DNA from: Bombus terrestris
Lineage: Eukaryota > Arthropoda > Insecta > Hymenoptera > Apidae
Assembly: GCF_910591885.1 (NCBI RefSeq)
Contig: NW_025963548.1
Span: 5,571,501-5,635,500, forward strand
Direction of reading: 5' to 3'
Length of the DNA: 64,000 nucleotides
Shown: positions 40,001-53,564 of the stretch, piece after piece
How the letters are laid out: every line of letters starts with the position of its first letter
How positions within the stretch are numbered: the stretch's first letter is position 1
Made by a program: the position numbers and the translations under genes
Notes under the pieces: generated by a model
The model's database searches: none
Told to the model about the DNA's origin: nothing
The model's input: the letters and a program-made list of their open reading frames with translations, nothing else

Positions 40001-41631
40001 TATTGCATTACTATATGACGTATAACGTTATGAACTATTACGTTATAACGCATAACGTTATGTTGCGACACTATAGGACGTATAGCGTCATATTCTATTG
40101 CGTTATAACGTATAACGGTATATTGCATCACTATATGACGTACAACGTTATGAAATATTACGTTGTAACGCATAACGTTATACTCCATCACTATAGGACG
40201 TATAGAGTCTAATACTATTGCGTTATAATGTATAATGGTATATTGCATCACTATAGGACGTATAATGTTATATTGCATCACTATTTGACGTATAACGTTT
40301 TGTACTATTACGTAATAACGTATAGCGTTACATTGCATCACTATAGGACGTATAACGTTATATTGCATCACTATATGAAGTATACCGTTATGAACTATTA
40401 CATTATAACGTATAACGTTATATTGCATCACCATGTGACGTATAAAGTTTTGTACTATTACGTAATATCGTATAACGTTATATTGCATCACTACATGAAG
40501 TATACCGTTATGAACTATTACATTATACCGTATAACGTTATATTGCATCACCATGTGACGTATAAAGTTTTGTACTATTACGTGATATCCTATAACGCTA
40601 TATGGCATCACTATAGGACGTATAACGTTATATTGCATCACTTCATGAACTATACCGTTACGAACTATTACAGTATACCGTATAACGTTACATTGCACCA
40701 CCATGTGACGTATAACGTTTTGTACTATTACGTAGTAACGTATAACGTTATATTGCATCACTATAGGACGTATAACTTTATATTGCAACACTATATGACG
40801 TATAACGTTATATGCTACTACGTTATAACGCATAACGTTATATTGCATTACTATATGACGTATAACGTTATGAACTATTACGTTATAACGCATAACGTTA
40901 TATTGCCTCACTATATGACGTATAACGTGTTGTTCTATTACGTAATAACGTATAACGTTATATTGCATCACTATCGACATATAACGTTATATTGCATCAC
41001 TATATCAAGTATACCGTTATGAACTACTACATTATAACGTATAACGTTATATTGCATCACCATGTGACGTATAACGTTTTGTACCATTACGTAATAAGGT
41101 ATAACGTTATATTGCATCACTATAGGACGTATAACGTTATATTGCATTACTATATGACGTATAACGTTATGAACTATTACGTTATAACGCATAACGTTAT
41201 GTTGCGACACTATAGGACGTATAGCGTCATATTCTATTGCGTTATAATGTATAACGGTATATTGCATCACCATGTGACGTATAACGTTTTGTACTATTAC
41301 ATAGTAACGTATAACGTTATATTGCATCACAATAGGACGTATAACGTCATATTGCATCACTATATGACGTATAACGTTATGATCTATGACGTTGTAACAC
41401 CTAACGTTATATTGCATCACTATAGATCGTATAACGTCATATTGCATCACTATATGACGTATAACGTTATATATTATTGCGCTATGAAGGAATAACTTTA
41501 TATTGCACCACTATATGATGTATAACGGTATATTACATTACTATAAGACGTAAACGTTATAAACTATTGTGTTATGATGTATAACGGTATATTGCACCAC
41601 TATATGACGTACAACGTTATGAACTATTACG
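40001..41631 (+). repeat. 1,649-bp tandem duplication, second copy
   Basis: Same order as 38352-39982. The truncated 240-bp unit at 41556-41631 here passes into GTTATAACGC and a landmark (41659) instead of GCTGTAACGC. That returns the sequence to the 37.2 kb order at offset 4,446, so a 1,649-bp duplication is nested in a larger 4,446-bp one. Confidence 0.9.
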
Positions 41632-44600
41632 TTATAACGCATAACGGTATATTGCATCACGCATAGGACGTATAACGTTACATTGCATCATTATAGGACG
41701 TTTAACGTTATATTGCATCACTATAGGACGTATAAAGTTATATTGCATCACTATAGGACGTATAACGTCATATTGCATCACTATATGACGTATAACGTTA
41801 TATGCTATACGTTATAACGTATAACGTTATATTGCATTACTATATGACGTATAACGTTATGAACTATTACGTTATAACGCATAACGTTATATTGCCTCAC
41901 CATATGACGTATAACGTTATGACCTATGACGTTATAACACCTAACGTTATATTGCATCACTATAGGACGTTTAACGTCATATTGCATCACTTTATGACGT
42001 ATAACGTTATATATTATTGCGCTATGAAGGAATAACTTTATATTGCATCACTATATGATGCATAACGTTATATTACATTACTATAGGACGTAAACGTTAT
42101 AAACTATTGTGTTATAATGTATAACGGTATATTGCACCACTATATGATGTATAACGGTATATTGCGTCACTATATGACGTATAACGTTTTGTACTATTAC
42201 GTAATAACGAATAACGTTATATTGCTTCACTATATGATGTTTAGCGTTTTGAACTTTAATTGCATCAGTATATGACGTATAACGTTATGAACTATTACAT
42301 TATAACCTATAACGTTATATTGCATCACTATAGGACGTATAACATTATATTGCATCACTATATGACGTATAACGTTATGAACTATTACGTTATAACGCAT
42401 AACGTTATGTTGCAACACTATAGGACGTATAGCGTCATATTCTATTGCGTTATAATGTATAACGGTATATTCCGTCACTATATGACGCATAACGTTATGA
42501 ACCATTACGTTATAACGCATAACGTTATATTGCATCACTATTGGACGTATAACGTTATATTGCATTACTATATGACGTATAACGTTATGAACTATTACGT
42601 TATAACGCATAACGTTATATTGCATCACTATAGTACGTATAACGTCATATTGCATTACTATATGACGTATAACGTTATGAACTATTACGTTATAACGCAT
42701 AACGTTATATTGCATCACCATGTGACATATAACGTTTTGTACCATTACGTAATAGGGTATAACGTTATATTGCATCACTATAGGACGTATAACGTTTTAT
42801 TGCATTACTATATGACGTATAACGTTATGAACTATTACGTTATAACGCATAACGTTATGTTGCGACACTATAGGACGTATAGCGTCATATTCTATTGCGT
42901 TATAACGTATAACGGTATATTGCATCACTATATGACGTACAACGTTATGAAATATTACGTTGTAACGCATAACGTTATACTCCATCACTATAGGACGTAT
43001 AGAGTCTAATACTATTGCGTTATAATGTATAATGGTATATTGCATCACTATAGGACGTATAATGTTATATTGCATCACTATTTGACGTATAACGTTTTGT
43101 ACTATTACGTAATAACGTATAGCGTTACATTGCATCACTATAGGACGTATAACGTTATATTGCATCACTATATGAAGTATACCGTTATGAACTATTACAT
43201 TATAACGTATAACGTTATATTGCATCACCATGTGACGTATAAAGTTTTGTACTATTACGTAATATCGTATAACGTTATATTGCATCACTACATGAAGTAT
43301 ACCGTTATGAACTATTACATTATACCGTATAACGTTATATTGCATCACCATGTGACGTATAAAGTTTTGTACTATTACGTGATATCCTATAACGCTATAT
43401 GGCATCACTATAGGACGTATAACGTTATATTGCATCACTTCATGAACTATACCGTTACGAACTATTACAGTATACCGTATAACGTTATATTGCACCACCA
43501 TGTGACGTATAACGTTTTGTACTATTACGTAGTAACGTATAACGTTATATTGCATCACTATAGGACGTATAACTTTATATTGCAACACTATATGACGTAT
43601 AACGTTATATGCTACTACGTTATAACGCATAACGTTATATTGCATTACTATATGACGTATAACGTTATGAACTATTACGTTATAACGCATAACGTTATAT
43701 TGCCTCACTATATGACGTATAACGTGTTGTTCTATTACGTAATAACGTATAACGTTATATTGCATCACTATCGACATATAACGTTATATTGCATCACTAT
43801 ATCAAGTATACCGTTATGAACTACTACATTATAACGTATAACGTTATATTGCATCACCATGTGACGTATAACGTTTTGTACCATTACGTAATAAGGTATA
43901 ACGTTATATTGCATCACTATAGGACGTATAACGTTATATTGCATTACTATATGACGTATAACGTTATGAACTATTACGTTATAACGCATAACGTTATGTT
44001 GCAACACTATAGGACGTATAGCGTCATATTCTATTGCGTTATAATGTATAACGGGATATTCCATCACTATATGACGCATAACGTTATGAACTATTACGTT
44101 ATAACGCATAACGGTATATTGCATCACGCATAGGACGTATAACGTTACATTGCATCACTATAGGACGTTTAACGTTATATTGCATCACTATAGGACGTAT
44201 AACGTTATATTGCATCACTATAGGACGTATAGCGTCTAATACTATTGCGTTATAATGTATAACGGTATATTGCATCACCATGTGACGTATAACGTTTTGA
44301 ACTATTACGTTATAACGCATAACGGTATATTGCATCACGCATAGGACGTATAACGTTACATTGCATCACTATAGGGCGTATAACGTTATATTGCATCACT
44401 ATAGGACGTATAACGTTATATTGCATCACTATATCAAGTATACCGTTATGAACTACTACATTATAACGTATAACGTTATATTGCATCACCATGTGACATA
44501 TAACGTTTTGTACCATTACGTAATAGGGTATAACGTTATATTGCATCACTATAGGACGTATAACGTTATATTGCATTACTATATGACGTATAACGTTATG

Positions 44601-45444
44601 AAATATTACGTTATAACGCATAACGTTATGTTGCGACACTATAGGACGTATAGCGTCATATTCTATTGCGTTATAACGTATAACGGTATATTGCATCACT
44701 ATATGACGTACAACGTTATGAAATATTACGTTGTAACGCATAATGTTATACTGCATCACTATAGGACGTATAACGTTATATTGCATCACTATAGGACGTA
44801 TAGAGTCTAATACTATTGCGTTATAATGTATAATGGTATATTGCATCACTATAGGACGTATAACGTTTTGTACTATTACGTAATAACGTATAGCGTTACA
44901 TTGCATCACTATAGGACGTATAACGTTATATTGCATCACTATATCAAGTATACCGTTATGAACTACTACATTATAACGTATAACGTTATATTGCATCACC
45001 ATGTGACATATAACGTTTTGTACCATTACGTAATAGGGTATAACGTTATATTGCATCACTATAGGACGTATAACGTTATATTGCATTACTATATGACGTA
45101 TAACGTTATGAACTATTACGTTATAACGCATAACGGTATATTGCATCACGCATAGGACGTATAACGTTACATTGCATCACTATAGGACGTATAATGTTAT
45201 ATTGCATCACTATTTGACGTATAACGTTTTGTACTATTACGTAATAACGTATAGCGTTACATTGCATCACTATAGGACGTATAACGTTATATTGAATCAC
45301 TATATGAAGTATACCGTTATGAACTATTACATTATAACGTATAACGTTATATTGCATCACCATGTGACGTATAAAGTTTTGTACTATTACGTAATATCGT
45401 ATAACGTTATATTGCATCACTATAGGACGTATAACGTTATATTG
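41632..45444 (+). repeat. 3.8-kb duplicated block, copy of 25883-29684
   Basis: Offset 15,760 to the 25.9 kb copy for its full length and offset 4,446 to 37.19-39.55 kb for its first 2.4 kb. Contains GCTATACG (41803), GAAGGAATA (42025), the 38-bp hybrid (42246), CGACATAT (43771) and landmarks at 44126 and 44337. Differences include TATTCCGTCAC near 42470 (shared with 38034, not with 26.7 kb) and ATAATGTTATATTGC near 45191. The end is abrupt at GCATCACTACATG (29684) against GCGATACTATATG (45444). Confidence 0.9.
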
Positions 45445-46090
45445 CGATACTATATGACGTATAACGTTATAAACTATTGTGTTATAATGTATAACGGTAT
45501 ATTGCACCACTATATGACGTACAACGTTATGAACTATTACGTTGTAACGCATAACGTTATATTGCATTACTATATGACGTATAACGTTATGAACTACTAC
45601 GTTGTAACGCATAACGTTATATTGCATTACTATATGACGTATAACGTTATGAACTACTACGTTGTAACGCATAACGTTATATTGCATTACTATATGACGT
45701 ATAACGTTATGAACTATTACGTTATAACGCATAACGTTATATTGCATCACTATAGGACGTATAACGTTATATTGCGATACTATATGACGTATAACGTTAT
45801 AAACTATTGTGTTATAATGTATAACGGTATATTGCACCACTATATGACGTACAACGTTATGAACTATTACGTTGTAACGCATAACGTTATATTGCATTAC
45901 TATATGACGTATAACGTTATGAACTACTACGTTGTAACGCATAACGTTATATTGCATTACTATATGACGTATAACGTTATGAACTACTACGTTGTAACGC
46001 ATAACGTTATATTGCATTACTATATGACGTATAACGTTATGAACTATTACGTTATAACGCATAACGTTATATTGCATCACTATAGGACGT
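45431..46090 (+). repeat. 330-bp (11-monomer) tandem pair
   Basis: GCGATACTATATG occurs at 45444 and again 330 bp later at 45774, with identical order between: GTTATAAACTATTG, CACCAC, three A-B dimers in which two B monomers read ACTACGTTGTAACGC, a GTTATAACGC dimer and one class A monomer. I saw no difference between the two units. A single, older relative lies at about 32363-32600. Eleven monomers is an odd number, unlike the 8-monomer 240-bp unit. Confidence 0.92.
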
Positions 46091-47980
46091 ATAACGTTAT
46101 ATTGCATCACTATAGGACGTATAGCGTCTAATACTATTGCGTTATAATGTATAACGGTATATTGCATCACTATATGACGTATAACGTTATGAACTATTAC
46201 GTTATAACGCATAACGGTATATTGCATCACGCATAGGAAGTATAACTTTATATTGCATCACTATAGGACGTATAACGTTATATTGCATCACTATAGGACG
46301 TATAACGTTATATTGCATCACTATAGGACGTGTAATGTTATATTGCATCACTATTTGACGTATAACGTTTTGTACTATTGCGTAATAACGTATAGCGTTA
46401 CATTGCATCACTATAGGACATATAACGTTATATTGCATCACTATAGGACATATAACGTTATATTGCATCACTATATGACGTATACCGTTATGAACTACTA
46501 CATTATAACCTATAACGTTATATTGCATCACCATGTGACGTATAAAGTTGTGTACTATTACGTGATATCGTATAACGCTATATGGCATCACAATAGGACG
46601 TATAACGTTATATTGCATCACTTCATGAAGTATACCGTTATGAACTATTACAGTATACCGTATAACGTTATAATGCATCACCATGTGACGTATAACGTTT
46701 TGTACTATTACGTAGTAACGTATAACGTTATATTGCATCACTATAGGACGTATAACGTTATATTGCAAAACTATATGACGTATAGCGTCTAATACTATTG
46801 CGTTATAATGTATAACGTTATATTGCATCACTATATGAGGTATAACGTTATATGGTACTACGTTATAACGCATAACGTTATATTGCATCACCATGTGACG
46901 TATAACGTTTTGTACTATTACGTAGTAACGTAAAACGTTATATTGCATCACTATAGGACGTATAACATTATATTGCCATACTATATGACGTATATCGTTA
47001 TATGCTACTACGTTATAACGCATAACGTTATATTGCATTACTATATGACGTATAACGTTATGAACTATTACGTTATAACGCATAACGTTATATTGCCTCA
47101 CTATATGACGTATAACGTGTTGTTCTATTACCTAATAACGTATAACGTTATATTGCATCACTATAGGACGTATAACGTTATATTGCATCACTATATCAAG
47201 TATACCGTTATGAACTACTACATTATAACGTATAACGTTATATTGCATCACCATGTGACGTATAACGTTTTGTACCATTACGTAATAGGGTATTACGTTA
47301 TATTGCATCACTATAGGACGTATAACGTTATATTGCATTACTATATGACGTATAACGTTATGAACTATTACGTTATAACGCATAACGTTATGTTGCGACA
47401 CTATAGGACGTATAGCGTCATATTCTATTGCGTTATAATGTATAACGGTATATTGCATCACCATGTGACGTATAACGTTTTGAACTATTACGTTATAACG
47501 CATAACGGTATATTGCATCACGCATAGGACGTATAACGTTACATTGCATCACTATAGGACGTATAACGTTATATTGCAATACTATATGACGTATAACGTT
47601 ATAAACTATTGTGTTATAATGTATAACGGTATATTGCACCACTATATGACGTACAACGTTATGAACTATTACGTTGTAACGCATAACGTTATATTGCATT
47701 ACTATATGACGTATAACGTTATGAACTACTACGTTGTAACGCACAACGTTATATTGCATTACTATATGACGTATAACGTTATGAACTATTACGTTATAAC
47801 GCATAACGTTATATTGCATCACTATAGGACGTATAACGTCATATTGCATTACTATATGACGTATAACGTTATGAACTATTACGTTATAACGCATAACGTT
47901 ATATTGCATCACTATAGGACGTATAGCGGTATATTGCATCACTATATGAAGTATACCGTTATGAACTATTACGTTATAAC
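46055..47980 (+). repeat. 1.9-kb duplicated block, copy of 33135-35060
   Basis: Offset 12,920. After 47980 the text changes from GCATAACG...CATTAC to GTATAACG...CACCACTATATGAAGTATTCC, entering the microduplication zone. Related shorter versions appear at about 50.2 kb (offset 3,969 then 3,939), 48.8 kb and 53.6 kb. Confidence 0.9.
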
Positions 47981-49810
47981 GTATAACGTTATATTGCACC
48001 ACTATATGAAGTATTCCGTTATTAACTATTACAATTATAACGCATAACGTTATATTGCATCACTATAGGTCGTACAACGTTATATTGCATTACTATATGA
48101 CGTATAACGTTATGAACTATTACGTTATAACGCATAACGTTATGTTGCAACACTATAGGACGTATAGCGTCATATTCTATTGCGTTATAATGTATAACGG
48201 TATATTGCATCACTATATGACGTATAACGTTACATTGCATCATTATAGGACGATTAACGTTATATTGCATCACTATAGGACGTATAACGTTATATTGCAT
48301 CACTATAGGACGTATAGCGTCATATACTATTGCGTTATAATGTATAACGGTATATTGCATCACTATATGACGTATAACGTTATGAACTATTACGTTATAA
48401 CGCATAACGGTATATTGCATCACGCATAGGAAGTATAACGTTACATTGCATCATTATAGGACGATTAACGTTATATTGCATCACTATAGGACGTATAACG
48501 TTATATTGCATCACTATAGGACGTATAGCGTCATATACTATTGCGTTATAATGTATAACGGTATATTGCATCACTATATGACGTATAACGTTATGAACTA
48601 TTACGTTATAACGCATAACGGTATATTGCATCACGCATAGGAAGTATAACTTTATATTGCATCACTATAGGACGTATAACGTTATATTGCATCACTATTG
48701 GACGTATAGCGTCTAATACTATTGCGTTGTAATGTATAACGGTATATTGCATCACTATATGACGTATAACGTTATGAACTATTACGTTATAACGCATAAC
48801 GGTATATTGCATCTCGCATAGGAAGTATAACTTTATATTGCATCACTATAGGACGTATAACGTTATATTGCATCACTATAGGACGTATAACGTTATATTG
48901 CATCACTATAGGACGTGTAATGTTATATTGCATCACTATTTGACGTATAACGTTTTGTACTATTGCGTAATAACGTATAGCGTTACATTGCATCACTATA
49001 GGACATATAACGTTATATTGCATCACTATATGACGTATACCGTTATGAACTACTACATTATAACCTATAACGTTATATTGCATCACCATGTGACGTATAA
49101 AGTTTTGTACTATTACGTAGTAACGTAAAACGTTATATTGCATCACTATAGGACGTATAACATTATATTGCCATACTATATGACGTATAACGTTATATGC
49201 TACTACGTTATAACGCATAACGTTATATTGCATTACTATATGACGTATAACGTTATGAACTACTACGTTGTAACGCATAACGTTATATTGCATTACTATA
49301 TGACGTATAACGTTATGAACTATTACGTTATAACGCATAACGTTATATTGCATCACTATAGGACGTATAACGTCATATTGCATTACTATATGACGTATAA
49401 CGTTATGAACTATTACGTTATAACGCATAACGTTATATTGCATCACTATAGGACGTATAGCGGTATATTGCATCACTATATGAAGTATACCGTTATGAAC
49501 TATTACGTTATAACGTATAACGTTATATTGCACCACTATATGAAGTATTCCGTTATGAACTATTACAATTATAACGCATAACGTTATATTGCATCACTAT
49601 AGGACGTACAACGTTATATTGCATTACTATATGACGTATAACGTTATGAACTATTACGTTATAACGCATAACGTTATGTTGCAACACTATAGGACGTATA
49701 GCGTCATATTCTATTGCGTTATAATGTATATCGGTATATTGCATCACTATATGACGCATAACGTTATGAACTGTTACGTTATAACGCATAACGGTATATT
49801 GCATCACGCA
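47981..49810 (+). repeat. Microduplication zone: 211-bp tandem unit and ACAATTATAACGC monomers
   Basis: The 31-bp TTACAATTATAACGC monomer is at about 48030 (preceded here by GTTATTAACTATT) and again at 49563. From 48231 the sequence TTACATTGCATCATTATAGG...landmark is repeated 211 bp later (48442), giving landmarks at 48422 and 48633. A variant landmark GCATCTCGCATAGG lies at 48814. Relative to 50.5-50.87 kb, about 360 bp are missing at 49.12 kb, where GTATAAAGTTTTGTAC runs straight into TAGTAACGTAAAACG. Confidence 0.82.
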
Positions 49811-52560
49811 TAGGACGTATAACGTTACATTGCATCATTATAGGACGATTAACGTTATATTGCATCACTATAGGACGTATAACGTTATATTGCATCACTA
49901 TAGGACGTATAGCGTCATATACTATTGCGTTATAATGTATAACGGTATATTGCATCACTATATGACGTATAACGTTATGAACTATTACGTTATAACGCAT
50001 AACGGTATATTGCATCACGCATAGGAAGTATAACTTTATATTGCATCACTATAGGACGTATAACGTTATATTGAATCACTATTGGACGTATAGCGTCTAA
50101 TACTATTGCGTTATAATGTATAACGGTATATTGCATCACTATATGACGTATAACGTTATGAACTATTACGTTATAACGCATAACGGTATATTGCATCTCG
50201 CATAGGAAGTATAACTTTATATTGCATCACTATAGGACGTATAACGTTATATTGCATCACTATAGGACGTATAACGTTATATTGCATCACTATAGGACGT
50301 GTAATGTTATATTGCATCACTATTTGACGTATAACGTTTTGTACTATTGCGTAATAACGTATAGCGTTACATTGCATCACTATAGGACATATAACGTTAT
50401 ATTGCATCACTATATGACGTATACCGTTATGAACTACTACATTATAACCTATAACGTTATATTGCATCACCATGTGACGTATAAAGTTTTGTACTATTAC
50501 GTGATATCGTATAACGCTATATGGCATCACAATAGGACGTATAACGTTATATTGCATCACTTCATGAAGTATACCGTTATGAACTATTACAGTATACCGT
50601 ATAACGTTATAATGCATCACCATGTGACGTATAACGTTTTGTACTATTACGTAGTAACGTATAACGTTATATTGCATCACTATAGGACGTATAACGTTAT
50701 ATTGCAAAACTATATGACGTATAGCGTCTAATACTATTGCGTTATAATGTATAACGTTATATTGCATCACTATATGAGGTATAACGTTATATGGTACTAC
50801 GTTATAACGCATAACGTTATATTGCATCACCATGTGACGTATAACGTTTTGTACTATTACGTAGTAACGTAAAACGTTATATTGCATCACTATAGGACGT
50901 ATAACATTATATTGCCATACTATATGACGTATAACGTTATATGCTACTACGTTATAACGCATAACGTTATATTGCATTACTATATGACGTATAACGTTAT
51001 GAACTATTACGTTATAACGCATAACGTTATATTGCCTCACTATATGACGTATAACGTGTTGTTCTATTACCTAATAACGTATAACGTTATATTGCATCAC
51101 TATAGGACGTATAACGTTATATTGCATCACTATATCAAGTATACCGTTATGAACTACTACATTATAACGTATAACGTTATATTGCATCACCATGTGACGT
51201 ATAACGTTTTGTACCATTACGTAATAGGGTATAACGTTATATTGCATCACTATAGGACGTATAAAGTTATATTGCATTACTATATGACGTATAACGTTAT
51301 GAACTATTACGTTATAACGCATAACGTTATGTTGCGACACTATAGGACGTATAGCGTCATATTCTATTGCGTTATAGCGTATAACGGTATATTGCATCAC
51401 TATATGACGTACAACGTTATGAAATATTACGTTGTAACGCATAACGTTATACTGCATCACTATAGGACGTATAACGTTATATTGCATCACTATAGGACAT
51501 ATAGCGTCTAATACTATTGCGTTATAATGTATAACGGTATATTGCATCACCATGTGACGTATAACGTTTTGAACTATTACGTTATAACGCATAACGGTAT
51601 ATTGCATCACGCATAGGACGTATAACGTTACATTGCATCACTATAGGACGTATAACGTTATATTGCAATACTATATGACGTATAACGTTATAAACTATTG
51701 TGTTATAATGTATAACGGTATATTGCACCACTATATGACGTACAACGTTATGAACTATTACGTTGTAACGCATAACGTTATATTGCATTACCATATGACG
51801 TATAACGTTATGAACTACTACGTTGTAACGCATAACGTTATGTTGCAACACTATAGGACGTATAGCGTCATATTGTATTGCGTTATAATGTATAACGGTA
51901 TATTGCATCACTATATGACGCATAACGTTATGAACTGTTACGTTATAACGCATAACGGTATATTGCATCACGCATAGGACGTATAACGTTACATTGCATC
52001 ATTATAGGACGATTAACGTTATATTGCATCACTATAGGACGTATAACGTTATATTGCATCACTATAGGACGTATAGCGTCATATACTATTGCGCTATAAT
52101 GTATAACGGTATATTGCATCACTATATGACGTACAACGTTATGAACTATTACGTTGTAACGCATAACGTTATATTGCATCACTATAGGACGTATAACGTT
52201 ATATTGCATCACTATAGGACGTATAGCGTCTAATACTATTGCGTTATAATGTATAACGGTATATTGCATCACTATATGACGTATAACGTTGTATGGTACT
52301 ACGTTATAACGCATAACGTTATATTGCATCACCATGTGGCGTATAACGTTTTGTACTATTACGTAGTAACGTAAAACGTTATATTGCATCACTATAGGAC
52401 GTATAACATTATATTGCATTACTATATGACGTATAACGTTATGAACTATTACGTTATAACGCATAACGTTATATTGCATCACTATAGGACGTATAACGTC
52501 ATATTGCATTACTATATGACGTATAACGTTATGAACTATTACGTTATAACGCATAACGTT
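49811..52560 (+). repeat. Offset-1,384 duplication and derivative of the 46.2 kb block
   Basis: Positions 49.8-50.5 kb repeat 48.42-49.1 kb at offset 1,384, including the GCATCTCGCATAGG landmark (50198). From 50222 the text follows the 46253 block but lacks one of its two AGGACATATAACG monomers. Landmarks at 51609, 51970 and 52932 mark further intervals. Private changes include TTGAATCACTATTGG near 50073, TATAGCGTATAACGG near 51375 and CATATTGTATTGCG near 51870. Confidence 0.82.
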
Positions 52561-53564
52561 ATATTGCATCACTATAGGACGTATAGCGGTATATTGCATC
52601 ACTATATGAAGTATACCGTTATGAACTATTACGTTATAACGTATAACGTTATATTGCACCACTATATGAAGTATTCCGTTATGAACTATTACAATTATAA
52701 CGCATAACGTTATATTGCATCACTATAGGACGTACAACGTTATATTGCATTACTATATGACGTATAACGTTATGAACTATTACGTTATAACGCATAACGT
52801 TATGTTGCAACACTATAGGACGTATAGCGTCATATTCTATTGCGTTATAATGTATAACGGTATATTGCATCACTATATGACGCATAACGTTATGAACTGT
52901 TACGTTATAACGCATAACGGTATATTGCATCACGCATAGGACGTATAACGTTACATTGCATCATTATAGGACGATTAACGTTATATTGCATCACTATAGG
53001 ACGTATAACGTTATATTGCATCACTATAGGACGTATAGCGGTATATTGCATCACTATATGAAGTATACCGTTATGAACTATTACGTTATAACGTATAACG
53101 TTATATTGCACCACTATATGAAGTATTCCGTTATGAACTATTACAATTATAACGCATAACGTTATATTGCATCACTATAGGACGTACAACGTTATATTGC
53201 ATTACTATATGACGTATAACGTTATGAACTATTACGTTATAACGCATAACGTTATGAAGCAACACTATAGGACGTATAGCGTCATATTCTATTGCGTTAT
53301 AATGTATAACGGTATATTGCATCACTATATGACGCATAACGTTATGAACTGTTACGTTATAACGCATAACGGTATATTGCATCACGCATAGGAGGTATAA
53401 CTTTATATTGCATCACTATAGGACGTATAACGTTATATTGCATCACTATAGGACGTATAGCGTCTAATACTATTGCGTTATAATGTATAACGGTATATTG
53501 CATCACTATATGACGTATAACGTTATGAACTATTACGTTATAACGCATAACGGTATATTGCATC
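52561..53564 (+). repeat. 452-bp tandem pair with ACAATTATAACGC monomers
   Basis: Two near-identical runs are offset by 452 bp (452 = 15 x 30 + 2). The two extra bases are the two different 31-bp monomers contained in each unit: TTACAATTATAACGC (52688 and 53142) and the landmark (52932 and 53384). A difference is GTTATGAAGCAACAC near 53251 where the first copy has GTTATGTTGCAACAC. GACGTATAGCGG joins occur near 52582 and 53034. Confidence 0.88.
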
